From Monodelphis domestica (taxonomy: Eukaryota > Chordata > Mammalia > Didelphimorphia > Didelphidae), in contig NC_077231.1 of assembly GCF_027887165.1 (NCBI RefSeq), forward strand, positions 190,340,334 to 190,404,333: DNA of 64,000 bases, read 5' to 3'. Each line of letters starts with the position of its first letter. The stretch's first letter is position 1. The notes under the pieces were generated by a model that was given only the letters and a program-made list of their open reading frames with translations, was not told the DNA's origin and searched no databases. Positions 1 through 11,526 of this stretch are shown piece by piece. The translations under genes and the position numbers were made by a program.

Positions 1-429
1 TTAACCAAAGTTTTAACTCCAACTAGGCAAAGAGAATAAAGGATTCCCTTTTCACAAGTGTAAACTTAGAATAAGCAAAGAGAACCAAGAATTTCCTTTC
101 ACACAGGGTTTCCAGAAATTTAGATAATTTAATTTATAATTCAACTAAAAATGTTCTCATATTGAAATTTTTTTATTTTAAAATTTTGATTTATGCATCT
201 ACTTATACATTGCCTTCAATTATGAATATATACTTCCACTACCATGGCAAGCCATCATTTGTAACAAAAAAAAATGTTAAAAAGAAAGAGAAGGAAATAA
301 TACAACTCAGCAAAGTTAACCAGGTGGTCAACTGAGTTTGATGTGAGAGAAATGTTCCACTCCCATAGTCACCCACCTCTGAAAAGAAGGAAGTTAGGGA
401 AAGGTGATTTCTTAGCTCTTGTTCTGGGA
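1..429. other. Unassigned AT-rich intergenic sequence
   Basis: I see no gene or clear repeat here. The small open frames lack codon-level support and lie in AT-rich sequence. Confidence 0.5.
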
Positions 430-845
430 AGAAATTAATCATTGTAATTTCATATTGTTCAATTCCCTTTTTTTCCTTCTTTTTCCTTTACATAATTGTG
501 CTTATAGTGGTTGTGGTTTTTCTTATTCAGTTTACTTCCTTTTGCATATTATTCTGCTTACTTCACTCTCTATGCATTCATATAAGTCCTCCCATGCATC
601 TCAGAATTTATTACATTCGTTGTTTCTTATAGCTCATACATTTTCCATTATTTTCATGTACCATAGTTTGTTTCATCATTCCCTGACCAATTGGCATATG
701 CTTTATTTCTGGTTTTTAGCGACTTCAAAATGTTGCTGTGGGTATCTTGATGTATATAACACTTTTCTTTTTCTTTTTTATCTCTTTGAATATCTTGAAG
801 ATATGATCTCAGAATCAAAAGATCTCCATATTCTTGTATACTATG
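430..845 (-). mobile_element. Old L1 fragment, end of ORF2
   Basis: The stretch aligns by eye with the last part of ORF2 in the intact L1 of this window (compare about 11.57-11.79 kb). Shared landmarks include the block describing a short tail of ORF2 followed by a TTTGTTT..CATTCCC stretch in the same order. Many substitutions and small indels make it an ancient dead copy. The open frame reading rightwards across it is antisense to the element and not a gene. Confidence 0.7.
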
Positions 846-1039
846 TTCTCAGCTGGTTGATATGAATTGAATATTAAACAGTTGACAGCAGGACAAATCA
901 AGATAAAATGATGAAATCAATAGTTTTTATCTGATGTTGTTTGTTTAATGTTTTTGTATCTTTTCCTTCTACTGAAGCTAAGACAAGCCCTGTGTCTTAT
1001 TCAAATAAGGCTTGGTCTCTGCTATCAATCAAGAAATCA

Positions 1040-1170
1040 ACAAGATTAACATTTACTATGTGTGAAGTACTGTTCTAAATTCTGAGAATACAAATAAAAG
1101 AACTGAAAGAATTCCTGCTTTCAAGAATTTGTGTTCTAATGGGGGAGAAAACAAGTCCAAGTATAGAAAG
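1040..1170 (-). mobile_element. L2/L3-type LINE 3'-end fragment
   Basis: Reading on the minus strand, it has the familiar end of an old L2/L3 LINE: an aligned AATACAAA block and a TTTACTATGTG..TACTG block. Reduced similarity indicates great age. The A-rich tract at about 1199-1275 is low complexity. Confidence 0.5.
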
Positions 1171-1464
1171 AATAAATGTAAAAGTAAAAAATGTGAACAA
1201 ATACAAGGTACACAAAATATACAAAATACACAAAATATACACATACACAAAAATAATTTGTATACACAAAATAATTTGAGAGGAAGAACACTAACAGTTG
1301 AGGGGAACTGGGAAAATTTTCATGTAGAAAGTCATGTTTTGTGTTGCATCTTGAAAGAAGAAAGGGATTCCATGAGATAGAGATGAAGAGGAAGTATATT
1401 TCAGGTGTTGCAGAATAAGTACCATTTTAAGGAACAGAGAGAAGGCCAGTTAGGTTGGATCCAA

Positions 1465-1965
1465 AGTCAGTCAGCAAATATTTATTAAGTGCTTCCTAAG
1501 TGCTAGAAGATACTGTGCTAAGTGTTGGGATAAGAAGAGGAACCAAAAGAAAGATACTTCCTGACTTCAAGTAGCTTACATACTAATGGTAGAAAGACAT
1601 CAAGTGGAACTTAAGAGGAAGAGAGGGAAAAGTTACCAGGCCCCAGACATTAGTAGAGAAAGTCTTTTGGAGATGAGTTAGCAGCATATCCTGGAAAGGG
1701 ACAAAGAGAACAAGAAAGGGTTGGCAGTAAAGAATAATGAGACTAGGAAGATAAATTAAGGTCATATTTTGAAGGTGGTAAAAACTAAAAATAGTACTTT
1801 GCATTTTATCCTGTGGCTAGTAGGAACTTCTAGAATTTATTGAAAAGAAGAGACACATGGACAAATCTGAGCTGAAAGAAAATTGCTTAGCTAACTTTGT
1901 GGAAGGATACAAATGGGGAGAGACTAGAGATATGGAAACTAATTAGGAGGCTAGTAGAATCTGTC
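1465..1965 (-). mobile_element. L2/L3-type LINE 3' part
   Basis: It begins with the AAATATTTATTAAGTGCTT..TGTGCTAAGTG block that marks the L2/L3 3' end in antisense. It continues through the same purine-rich antisense text seen at 20.3-21.1, 30.3-31.9 and 49.4-50.0 kb. No reading frame survives. Confidence 0.6.
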
Positions 1966-2539
1966 ACCTAATCTCAACTAGATTTTTATTTTTATAGCAT
2001 GACAAAAGAATGTGTATTTAATGATTGAATTTCAATGTTGATATTCAGCCATCTTACAATTGTGTTCAACCATTCATTACCCTACTTGGGGTTTTCTTGG
2101 CAAAGATCCTGGTAGTAACCCTTGGTTCAGGAGGTCTATACTAAAGAAGCATAAGAGCTGGCATATTCAGCCAAGTAGAAAAGGCTTCATATAGGGATTT
2201 GACAACAAACTAAATCTGCTGTCTGAGGACCAGCCTAGTTAAGTACAAAGAGAACTGAGTTACTGTTAAATGAAAATGGAATAAAGCATATGGATAGAGT
2301 TGGTTCCATTTTGTGCCCAATGACAATAATAAATGTAATTTCCTGGAAAATGAGGGAACTAATTAACCAATTGTTTCATTGCTTCTTTAAGAATTTGCAA
2401 GACATCCTTCAATTAAGCTGTAACTTCTATATTATTCTCAGTTCATTTTTAGTGATGATTCCAAGGTTGATGTAATTCAATGCCTCCCTCAAAGTAACAA
2501 TTCATTTGTTATTGGGCAAAGATTGTACATTTTACAAAA

Positions 2540-3110
2540 TACCACCCTACTTTCACCACTCATGACCTCTTTCATGAACTATTGCAATAGCTTCCTTATT
2601 GGTTCCCCTGATTTCACTCTCCTCTCCAACACAAATTCCACAAAACTGCCAAAATAATCTTTATAAAGCCCAGGGTATTATTCTCCTGCTCAGAAAATTT
2701 CAGTGACTTCACATTGTCTACAGGGTAAAAGACAAATTCCTCATCCTGGTACCTACTGTTTGGCCCCTTCCTACTTTTTCCAGATTTATTTTACATTGCT
2801 CTCTTTTACATAGCTTTTGTTCCAGCAAAATATACTATTTACTGCTCCCGAAACACAAATTGTCTTTTCCTCCTTTAATGTGGAACACGCTGACCTCCAC
2901 ACCTAGAATACTCTCTCTTTTCTCTAATTGTCTTGTATTATCTATTTTACTCCCTAGGTATTTGTTCTACGACCCTAGCAGAATATAAATTCTTCAAGGG
3001 TAGTGACTTTTTCTTTGTTTATTCATTTTTGTTCCTTTGTCCCTAGTAGTTAAGAAACACATAAGCAATACCTAATAAATGTATTTTGAAATGAATTAAG
3101 TTGAATATAA
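2540..3110 (+). mobile_element. LINE L2-type 3' end
   Basis: The sense-strand order matches an L2 3' end: a TCCTGCTCAGAAA block, a TCAGTGACTTCACATTG block, a CAGGGTAAAAGACAAA block and a terminal AATAAATG-like end. A short antisense RTE-tailed SINE scrap lies just upstream at about 2065-2115. The copy is decayed and non-coding. Confidence 0.65.
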
Positions 3111-4836
3111 TATCATGAGACCACCATTATACTCTACCAAACTATAGTAAGACCATTACTGTAGCTATAGTTTTAGATTAGCACATTATTTTGGATTTAA
3201 TTCATAAATGTTCATATACACATAATATAATGTCCATATGTCTGAGTCTTGAAAATTCATTCTTTGTAAGGAGTAAAGAGAATGTTGAATGGATTGCTTA
3301 GCAGCTGTTTGCATTTGTTCAGTTTTCACTGCTTAATATAATTTGTGAAGTGCAATAGTTTTTCTACCAAAAATAGAAGGTAGGTTTTAGTTTCATTAAT
3401 GTATTAATTTTATTTTCCTGCAGTGGAAAATATCAAATGAATTTATGTATTACTTCAAAGTAATTAATAATAGCAATTGAATTTAAAGTGAACAAATTAT
3501 ATAGTTCATCAATATGAAAATGAAATTCTCAAGGAACAACAAATAATAAGAAGCAAAAGGTTTCGGAGTAGGAAGTGGCAAATGATTTCTAATTCCTAAT
3601 AATATAACATGGACTCAGATCATTTAGATCACATTAGACACAACATATTTCTGATATTTTTTACCTCTTTCCCTTTTCCAACAACTACCCATTTGCCAAC
3701 ATTTTAATACATTAAAGCATGATGCAAATGCTATCTACTTCTGATTCACATAATTTTATTACAGAAGTTTATATGATCACATTCCTTATGAAAAGAAATG
3801 TTGAGGCTTACATCAAGACCAACTTGAATCAATAAATATATAGATGTACATATAGGCATAGCTATCAGGCATATTCTAACTAGATGGAGCAATAAGTAAA
3901 CTTAGTGAAACAGAAGAAAATTATTTGAGGCACATTTATTTATTATTGCGAAAATATTATTATTCTCCAACAATAAGCAAAAATTCTTAGAATATATGAC
4001 AAATAGAAACTACTAAGTGAAAATTATATTGTCTCATTTAAAAAATAAAAGTTTCCAAGGGAACTGATGATATGATGAAGCTTTTGAGATGATGAACAAT
4101 TTATTCATATGGGAAAGTTTTTTAAATTACAACTTAAAATAGTTATTAAAATCCTAGTTACTGATAGATTTTTCAAAAGGGCATGTTTTTCTAAAACTAA
4201 TATTTTAAGGGAGAAGAGACAAGTAAAAAATTACAGAAGAGCATATATGCTATCTGATATAGATATTCTATTCTATCTTACTGCTTTATTTCAATTTTAC
4301 AAAAGCAGTGAATAATCTTTCTTAATAAGTGAGTGATTTAGTAATATAAAAACTATCTTGATCAGCAAGGGAGCAGAACTGACTGATAGTCAGCAGGAAC
4401 TAATACCCTGGACTTAAGTGACTTATGGATTATAGTCAGCTAGGCAAGAACTGTGGTCTGTTCTTTAGAATTGAAAAGGTTTAGCAACCTTGTCCCCTAT
4501 TAGGAAGTCAGAAGAACACCCTTCTGATGATTTTATATCTAGCAATTGCTGAGTTAATTATTAGACTTTCATCCTAACCAATTCAGTTTTGAAGAGCACT
4601 AGGACAACAAATATTTGCAAGAATTGGACAAAAAATGAGGTGGACAATTTGAAGGGGGGCACATGGTGGGGAGGAGGCTCTGGGAGTATTCCTAAAGAAT
4701 AGGGTATAAAATTGGAGCAAATGCCTCCAGAGTTGTGTGTACTCTGTTGGAGAGTTTCCCAATGATGATCCATGAAAGTGACATCTATGAGTAGTTATTC
4801 TAAAATATACCATAACTTACTTACGTCATTTTATTG
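3111..4836. other. Unassigned AT-rich intergenic sequence
   Basis: I see nothing I can name. Short open frames here (for example 4109-4315) show no recognisable domain and have AT-driven composition. Confidence 0.5.
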
Positions 4837-4844
4837 CTCTACTA

Positions 4845-5115
4845 TAGTAGTTCCCAAAGTTTTTTGTTCTATAGCAATAGCAAGATTGTTACTTGAATTA
4901 CAGGGATAATTTATTATATTGGTCATAAAATTCTCTTAGATTTATCTACTAATTGCTTATAATACGTGTAAAGACAACTTTTCCCATCAAAAGCTCCAGA
5001 TTAGGAAAAAATGTATTTGTACTATAATTGGGAAAGTATTTACTGCTTAGTATGCCATTATAGAAACTAACATGAACCCCTTTGGTGTTTATGAACTACT
5101 AAATAGGAAGCACTG
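4845..5115. mobile_element. Non-autonomous hAT (Charlie-like) MITE
   Basis: The ends form a short imperfect inverted repeat: TAGTAGTTCCC at the left and GGAAGCACTG at the right. The flanks are an 8-bp near-duplicate, CTCTACTA at 4837-4844 and CTCTATTA at 5116-5123. An 8-bp duplication and CAGTG-type ends are typical of hAT elements. There is no transposase frame, so it would have been moved in trans. Confidence 0.55.
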
Positions 5116-5525
5116 CTCTATTAGTATGATTTCAGGGCATTTTGTAGGCTTTCTATAGGACTATACAGCTTTAAACAGTTGCCAAAAACTAAGATGAAAT
5201 CTATGTGCTGTCATTTGTTAGAGAAAAGATGTATAAGATCAGAGTTGGGGTACATGATCAAGGTTGCTAAAAAAGCAAGAGGAATTCAATTTTTTTTCTT
5301 ACCTTAAAGTCCTGAATTTGCATGTTAATATATATGAACTTGAAAATAGCAATTATTTAAATGCTGGGATAACACATATCAGTTAAAAATATTGGGTACA
5401 ACAAAGGTAGAATTTTACTAAATGCTAGAAGTATATTAAAACAGTAACGTAAATTCTAGGTGTAAGAACTTCTTAAGTTGAATCCATTTATTAAAAGTCT
5501 TGCTGTATTTGAATGTATAGGTCTT

Positions 5526-5724
5526 TTTTTTTTAACCCTTACCTTCCATCTTGGAGTCAATAGTGTACTGGCTCCACGGCAGAAGAGTGGTAAGGGCTAG
5601 GCAATGAGGGTCAAGTGACTTGCCCAGGGTCACACATCTGGGAAGTGTCTGAGGTCAGATTTGAACCTAGGACCTCCCATCTCTAGGCCTGGCTCTCACT
5701 TCACTGAGCTACCCAGCTGCCCCC
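5526..5724 (-). mobile_element. tRNA-derived marsupial SINE with poly-A tail
   Basis: On the minus strand it starts GGGGCAGCTGGGTAGCTCAG (an A-box-like tRNA head), has a B-box-like GGTTCAAATCT and ends in poly-A. It is flanked by a perfect 16-bp target-site duplication, TGAATGTATAGGTCTT, at 5510-5525 and 5725-5740. The poly-A tail and duplication length indicate L1-driven insertion. The copy is fairly young. Confidence 0.85.
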
Positions 5725-5740
5725 TGAATGTATAGGTCTT

Positions 5741-6385
5741 AATTGGAATTATTATGAACGAAGTTAATTACCACCAAAAAACAGTTTATAATACTGACAT
5801 TTCAATAAGGTAGAATGAGAAATCACAAGAGGCACAGCAGCTCAATCCCATGTCCACTCCATGTTTAGATACAAACACAGCAAGATAAACAAACAAAAAA
5901 ACCCCAAATAAAGGGAAGAAGAATAAGAAAAAATACCTCAGAAGAAAATAACTTCTCAGATAAAGACAAAGGGAAAAAAAAACATGAAGCACAGATACAA
6001 AATCTTGTACCACTGCTTTTGTAACTTTTTTATTTGACTCTTCTCTCTTAAAATATTATTTTTTAAAAAGCAAGTGCCATTTTGAATGATACCATTGTAC
6101 TATAAATATTAGAGACTAAAAGATCTTGAAGAGAAGTCAACAAAATAGTAAAAGAGCTAACTTAATGAAATGAAAACTGAACCTAACAAATGACACATCA
6201 AATTGGGTTTTGAGCATATCCAAAAATGGAAGAGGGTCTGGTGTCACTAAAGAATGAGAAGGTTTTGGCAAAGAAATACCTAGGATCTAAAACAAGAACC
6301 TAACATCCTGAACAACAAACAACAATGAAAACAACAACAAAAAAACATAGGACAAGGCCAGATAAAGAAACAATAATGGAGAATG
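5741..6385. other. Unassigned intergenic sequence
   Basis: A-rich sequence with no gene or repeat I can identify. Confidence 0.45.
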
Positions 6386-6662
6386 TTGAGCAGCTTAGGT
6401 GGTGAACTAGAGAGAGCAGCCTGGAGTCAGGAATTCTTCTCTTCCTGAGTTCACACATGGCCTCAGATACTTATTAATTGTGTGACACCTTCCCACCACC
6501 CCTTGTCCCAGCAAATAGCTTAATCCTTTTTGCCTCGGTTTCCTCATCAGAAAAATGAAAGGAGAAGAAGGAAATAGCAAACCTCGCTAGTATATTTGCC
6601 AAGAAAACCCCAAACAGGATCATGAAGTCAGACACAATTGAAAGGGCTCAACAACCAACAAA
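6386..6662 (+). mobile_element. CORE-type SINE with RTE-like tail
   Basis: Its layout is a degenerate tRNA-like head, a TGTGTGACAC core, CTCGGTTTCCTCATC, then a tail with GCCAAGAAAACCCCAAA and TCAGACACAATTGAA ending in CAACAACCAACAA. That tail matches the 3' end used by RTE-clade LINEs. Sister copies in the window are at 22.7, 28.0, 28.7 and 33.6 kb. Confidence 0.7.
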
Positions 6663-7394
6663 TGGAGAAAGTTGAAGAGAATTAGAATTTTCAGGATGAA
6701 AGGGCAGTTAGTAGAAGCAGAAGAAAATACTGCAAAATAAGACATAAAGCTAAAGGAATACAGGTATCCCTTCCACATTGTGACTTTCCCCATCTTGGGT
6801 TTATGTTGTGGGTCAGCATAAAGAAATTAAATGAGAATTTTCAAGTTTTGCAGAAACTGCAGATGACACAAAAAGGCCAGCAGATAACACAGAAAGAATA
6901 AAATGTATGTATAATACTGTATAACATAAAAATATATTTTATCTTTTAATACTAAAAATATATACAATTTCTTTTTTAAAGTTAACAAAAAGTTAAAGTT
7001 TTGAGAAAGAACATGAAAGCCAGCAGACACACAAAGGCTAGATAGAAATCTAGAGGTATATTAATACTGACCTACATATTGCCTGTGACCAAATACTTAA
7101 CCAGATTTTACAATAAGATACTGTAACATTCTATAAAAGAAAAAAAAAATCAAACTTCTTCTCTGTTACAAAGAAAGAGCCAAAAAATTTTATGCAAATT
7201 TTCTAGATCACAGGTATGCCTTGCCTCTAAACCATATGATATAGAACGAATAACTGCATTTAACTAGAAAAAAAAAAACTTGAAAACTTTATGTGCAATG
7301 ATGAACAGAACCAGAATTCAGAAAGTAGAGAGATTCTACTGCTGCTGCTGCTGCTGCTGTTGCTACTATTGCTACTAAACTTCTACTTAGAACA
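6663..7394. other. Unassigned sequence with a short CTG repeat
   Basis: AT-rich sequence with no gene. A short uninterrupted (CTG)n run of about seven units lies at 7338-7359, followed by interrupted CTG/CTA units. Confidence 0.5.
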
Positions 7395-7545
7395 ACAACA
7401 TCAATATATCTTTATATAGTGCTCTAGGGTTCCAGGGTTTGCAAAGCATTTTATCTATCTATCTCACTGAATCCTTATGTGAAAAATATGAAGAAAGTGT
7501 TTGCTCCCATTTTTAAGGAATTGGATAAGAAATCTTCTTAGAATT
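7395..7545 (-). mobile_element. MIR/CORE-SINE fragment
   Basis: It carries the antisense MIR-like order GGTTTGCAAAGCATTTTATCT, then ATCCTTATGTG, then CTCCCATTTTTAAGG. The same order recurs at about 58.2 kb. Its age is old. Confidence 0.5.
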
Positions 7546-7853
7546 AATAATATCAATAGAATTCAGCATCTGTTTTCAAAAAAAGAGCAATTCTCTCAGG
7601 TTCAACTCACACAGAAAATACATTGTCTTCAAAACCCAGTTCCTTAAATAATCTTCTTAAAGATCTTTCAGCCAAGAAAAATATTTTCCCATAAGGATAT
7701 ATCAAATCAAATGGTACAGAATTATCAAAAATGAGATGGCAGAAAACCTGGGTCATTTATGTTCTTCCCAGCTAAATTCAAAATATTACATATCTCTCTA
7801 AACACACATACCTAATACACACATATAAACATGTGTATATGTAATATGCATAT

Positions 7854-8860
7854 TGTGGAAAGGAAAACTTTGTCAAGTTCTGGACTTTCTGCCACAGAGT
7901 TAGAACAAAAAAAAAGTGGGAATATTAGAGAGAGAGAGAGAAGATATTGACAAGACTGACAGTTGGTGGGGGAAGGGGCAATTGGGAATGGCAGTTGGTC
8001 TTGTGATGAGCTCTTCCTTCCTGGCCCTGGAAGTGGAAGGAGCTTTCTCCCAGTCTCTGGATAGAAGTGCCTCTATTTTACTGATTTTCCCAACTGTGTG
8101 CTCTCCCTGGATTCCTGTGATCTTGTCATCAACAAAAGCACTTAAGGGAAGCAGTTTGAACTGTAAGGCCAGTCTTTAGGGGCATCAGTCTGAAGAGACA
8201 GGCCCAACCATCTCTGAAGATCAGAACTTTTCTTCCTCTTGCTGTCTACTGCTAAGACTTTTGAAATTAAGAAAGCTAGCATAGATATAGCATAAACAGA
8301 AATAAGAGAAACCCTCCACCAGCCTGTGAGGCCTGGCCTCAGGTCAAAAGCTAAGAGAGACTCAAACCTCATCTAAGGAATCCTTCTTCCCTCTTCCCTG
8401 ATACCCTCCCAATTATTAAAATTTATTAAAATTTGTCTTTATTGGATATCACAGTCAGATAAGAGGACTAACATTTCAGGGGTCATAGAGGGAACTAAAC
8501 CTCAGGACAGCCAGTCAACTATAAATAGTCCTTATTGGACCCCTGCTGGGTGACTAAGTCTGGGAGGAGGCTTGTCCCTCAGGAGGGTCCATGCTTACCT
8601 GCTCTGGGGTATCTGCAACATCATTTTAAAGAGAAGACATCCCCTCAGGCCCATAAGTGTCCCATTTCTCAGGAATCCCATTTTTCAAAATATAGCCTCT
8701 CGGCAGGAGGCATCTCTCTCCTTTTAACTCACCGGGGCAGCCATATTTCCTCTCTCCCTTTAACTCCTCCATTCCCTTGTTATAAAAACTTCTGTTTCCC
8801 CTGTTCATCAATTCCTCCCTGTTTTCCCAATCAATATTACACTATATAAGCATGTACTGA
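7854..8860. other. Unassigned GC-richer block, possibly LTR-like
   Basis: This roughly 1-kb block is richer in G+C than its neighbours and begins TGTGGAAAGG after an alternating purine-pyrimidine tract. It contains a TATA-like CTATAAATAG at about 8519 and several AT-rich polyadenylation-like stretches. I could not find paired target duplications or a matching second copy, so an old LTR is only a possibility. Open frames on both strands show no domain. Confidence 0.3.
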
Positions 8861-8869
8861 GACAAACAT

Positions 8870-9862
8870 TTTCAAAATTTTTAATTTTATTTTAAAAGTT
8901 TTTATTGGTGTTTTTGTTTTTATATATCGCCATCATTTTACCTAAAACCTTTCTTCCTCCTCCCCTTCTCAGAGAGCCATCCTATATAACAAATGGTACT
9001 TTTTAAATATTAAGAGAAATAAAAAGAAGAGAAAAAAGCATAGTTAATCTATATGCTCCCAAAGTCTGAAAATATGTGCAATGTACAACTCTTAAGGACC
9101 TCCCACCACTACAGAAGGTGACAAGGGAATATATTCACATTTTTACTTTTAAATTATATCCTTCCTATAAATTTTGCAACACTTACTTTTTTATTTTTTA
9201 CACACATATTTGAGGTTATACTTTCCATTTACATTGTTGTAGTCATTGTACATATTGATTCTTAGCACTACCTTACTCCACTCTGCATCAGCTCATATGA
9301 ATTTGACCACATTTCTCTAAATTCCTCACAGTCATCATTTCTGAGGCCATAGAATTATTCCATTATATTTGTATACTGCAATTCCCTGAGTGGTGGGCAT
9401 CTACTTTGTTTCCATTTCTTGGTTATCACCAAAAGTACTGCTTTAAATATTTTGATAACACAGGCACTTTTCTTCTCATCAATGGCTTCCTTGGGGTAAA
9501 AACTTAGTAATATAATCTCTGGACCACATAATATAGAATATTTTAGTCACTTTATTTGTATAATTCCAAAATGCTTTTCAAAATGGTTAAACTGATTTGC
9601 AATTCCACTAATACATCAACATACCTATCTCCCCCAAAGTCTCCAACATGGACTAATTTTGTCTGTGGCATTTTTGCCAATCTTCAGAGTGAGAGGTAAG
9701 ATCTCAAGATTGATTTGATTTGCATTGCCCTCATTGTTAGTGAATTGGAGCATCCTTTCATGTGGTTAATGTTTATAAATCTTTTCTGAGAACTGTTCAT
9801 TCATATCCTTTGATCACTTATCTTTTCAGGAATGGTGTTTTGTATAAATATATATGCAGATG
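8870..9862 (-). mobile_element. Old L1, 3' UTR and end of ORF2 (left piece)
   Basis: It aligns by eye with the ORF2 end of the young L1, from the tail through the block corresponding to about 11.5-12.2 kb. Shared landmarks include GATTTGATTTGCATT and CATCCTTTCATGTGGTTAAT. It continues at 10966-11129 and 17572-17925, so the three pieces are one split element. Confidence 0.75.
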
Positions 9863-9864
9863 CA

Positions 9865-10815
9865 TATTGAAAGGGCAGATTGTACACAGAGTTGAGATGG
9901 AATGCTGGAGAAGCAGAGATGACAGACAGGGGCAGTTGGAATGTTCAGGGACAGGGATTCTGGGAACCAATGAACTCTAAGGTCAGTTCTGAATTCTGGA
10001 GTAAAACAGATCCCATTCCCACCTCAGGATTGGAAACCCATCTTTTCCTGAGCATCACCGATCATATCCGGTGCCCACAGTGATTGTTTACTGATCCTGT
10101 CTCTCTGTTAATTCAAGACCTCTGTGGACTGCCTGGACATTCAGCTGCCTGAGAGGATTTTACCCTGAAGGGCAGGCTGAGTCAGTCCTGAAGCCTGCAA
10201 TGTCTCCCTCTGTGCCAGCTACACCTAAAGACATTTGCTGCTTCTTTAATATTAGATTAGGTTAGGCAGCATCAGAGAACAAGAAGACAGAGAAGGCATC
10301 CAGACTGGTCCTGGCTGTTGGCCAAAGCTGGAAGGACCCATCATCAGTCTGTGTTTTAGCCTAGGGAACCCCTGCTTGACCTCTTCCCAAACCTTACCCC
10401 TGTCCTATCCCAAAGAAATAGCTGCAATTCATAATTAGCAGTCAGGTCTTTAAAGGAAGAAAACAGAAGGTTTCTGGGCAGAAGGTTTGGATCCAGGAGG
10501 GAGATCACTATTAGATCCAGGTTAAGACAAGTTCTGGATGGAAAGTCATTGATCTTCTTCCAGCAAGGGTTTGACCAGAAGGACATCCAGGAGGGGTTAG
10601 GTTTCATGAAATTACCTACCCAGCGTCAATTTCCACTCCTGTGGTGTTCCCTAATCTGGTACAGACCTCTGCATTACCCATGCCTTCACCTTACTCAGTC
10701 TAGGACAGAGGGCAGCCATCGGATCTCTGTCCGGATAGGAAGGGAATACCTTTGGACCAGCACATTTTGACTAACCATTATACCATCATCCCAGGGGTTT
10801 CCCTCTTTCCCCTTT
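9865..10815. mobile_element. Unidentified GC-richer insert inside old L1
   Basis: This block interrupts the alignable L1 sequence, which resumes at 10966, so it must have inserted after that L1 or replaced part of it. It is GC-richer than the surroundings and has no coding domain. The edges are blurred by TA-rich simple sequence (10816-10960), and no clean target duplication was found. A solo LTR is possible but unproven. Confidence 0.4.
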
Positions 10816-10965
10816 AATGATATATACACCTGTATATATGGCACACTTGTATGGTACATTTGATACACACATATCTAATCACATTATGACTACATATTTG
10901 TGTACCATGTTTAAGCAATACATATATTCTATGCATATATGTAATGCTGTATATATGCTCATTGT

Positions 10966-11129
10966 TTATATATCTTATAAACCAAGCCCCTTAGAGAAAT
11001 TTGATATGAAGACTTTTTTCCCTCCAATTCAACCGGCTTCCCTTCTTATCATAGATACTAATTTTGCCTCCATAGAAGCTTTTTGGTTTCAATGTAATCA
11101 GAGTTTTCTGTCTTACCTTTTATAATTGC
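10966..11129 (-). mobile_element. Old L1 ORF2 (middle piece)
   Basis: It continues the old L1 interrupted at about 9862. TTATAAACCAAGCCCCTTAG matches the young L1 segment near 12.2 kb. It ends at the target site of the full-length L1. Confidence 0.7.
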
Positions 11130-11145
11130 TTCTACTTTATCTTTT
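11130..11145. repeat. Target-site duplication of the full-length L1 (left copy)
   Basis: TTCTACTTTATCTTTT is repeated without mismatch at 17556-17571, on the far side of the element. The cleavage context TTTT/AT fits L1 endonuclease preference. Confidence 0.9.
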
Positions 11146-11526
11146 TTTTTTTTTTAATTTTAATATTATTTTATTTGGTCGTTTTCATACATTATTCACT
11201 GGAAACAAAGATCGTTTTCTTTTCCTCCCCTCCCCCCCCCCCCCCCCCCCCCCCCCCGCCTTTCCCTCTCCCATAGCCGACGCATGATTCCACTGGTTAT
11301 CACATGTGTTCTTGACTCGAACCCATTTCCCTGTTGTTGGAGTTTGCATTATAGTGTTCATTTAGAGTCTCTCCTCAGTCTTATCTCCTCCAACCCTGTG
11401 GTCGAGCAGTTGCTTTTCAGCGGTGTTTTTACTCCCACAGTTTATCCTCTGCTTGTGGGTAGTATTTTTTTTTAGATCCCTGCAGATTGTTCAGGGAAAT
11501 TGCATTGATACTTATGGAGAAGTCCA
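11146..11526 (-). other. L1 3' UTR with long G tract and poly-A
   Basis: In sense orientation it runs from the ORF2 stop through a purine-rich stretch with 26 uninterrupted G residues (C run at 11232-11257), then AATAAA-type sequence and a short poly-A. G-rich tracts are a known feature of mammalian L1 3' UTRs and can form quadruplexes. The homopolymer length is liable to assembly error. Confidence 0.8.

Noticed and set aside
419..865. 148-residue open frame on the + strand
   Set aside because: It is the antisense of an old L1 3' end; the composition is Phe/Leu/Ser-rich from T-rich DNA and has no domain.
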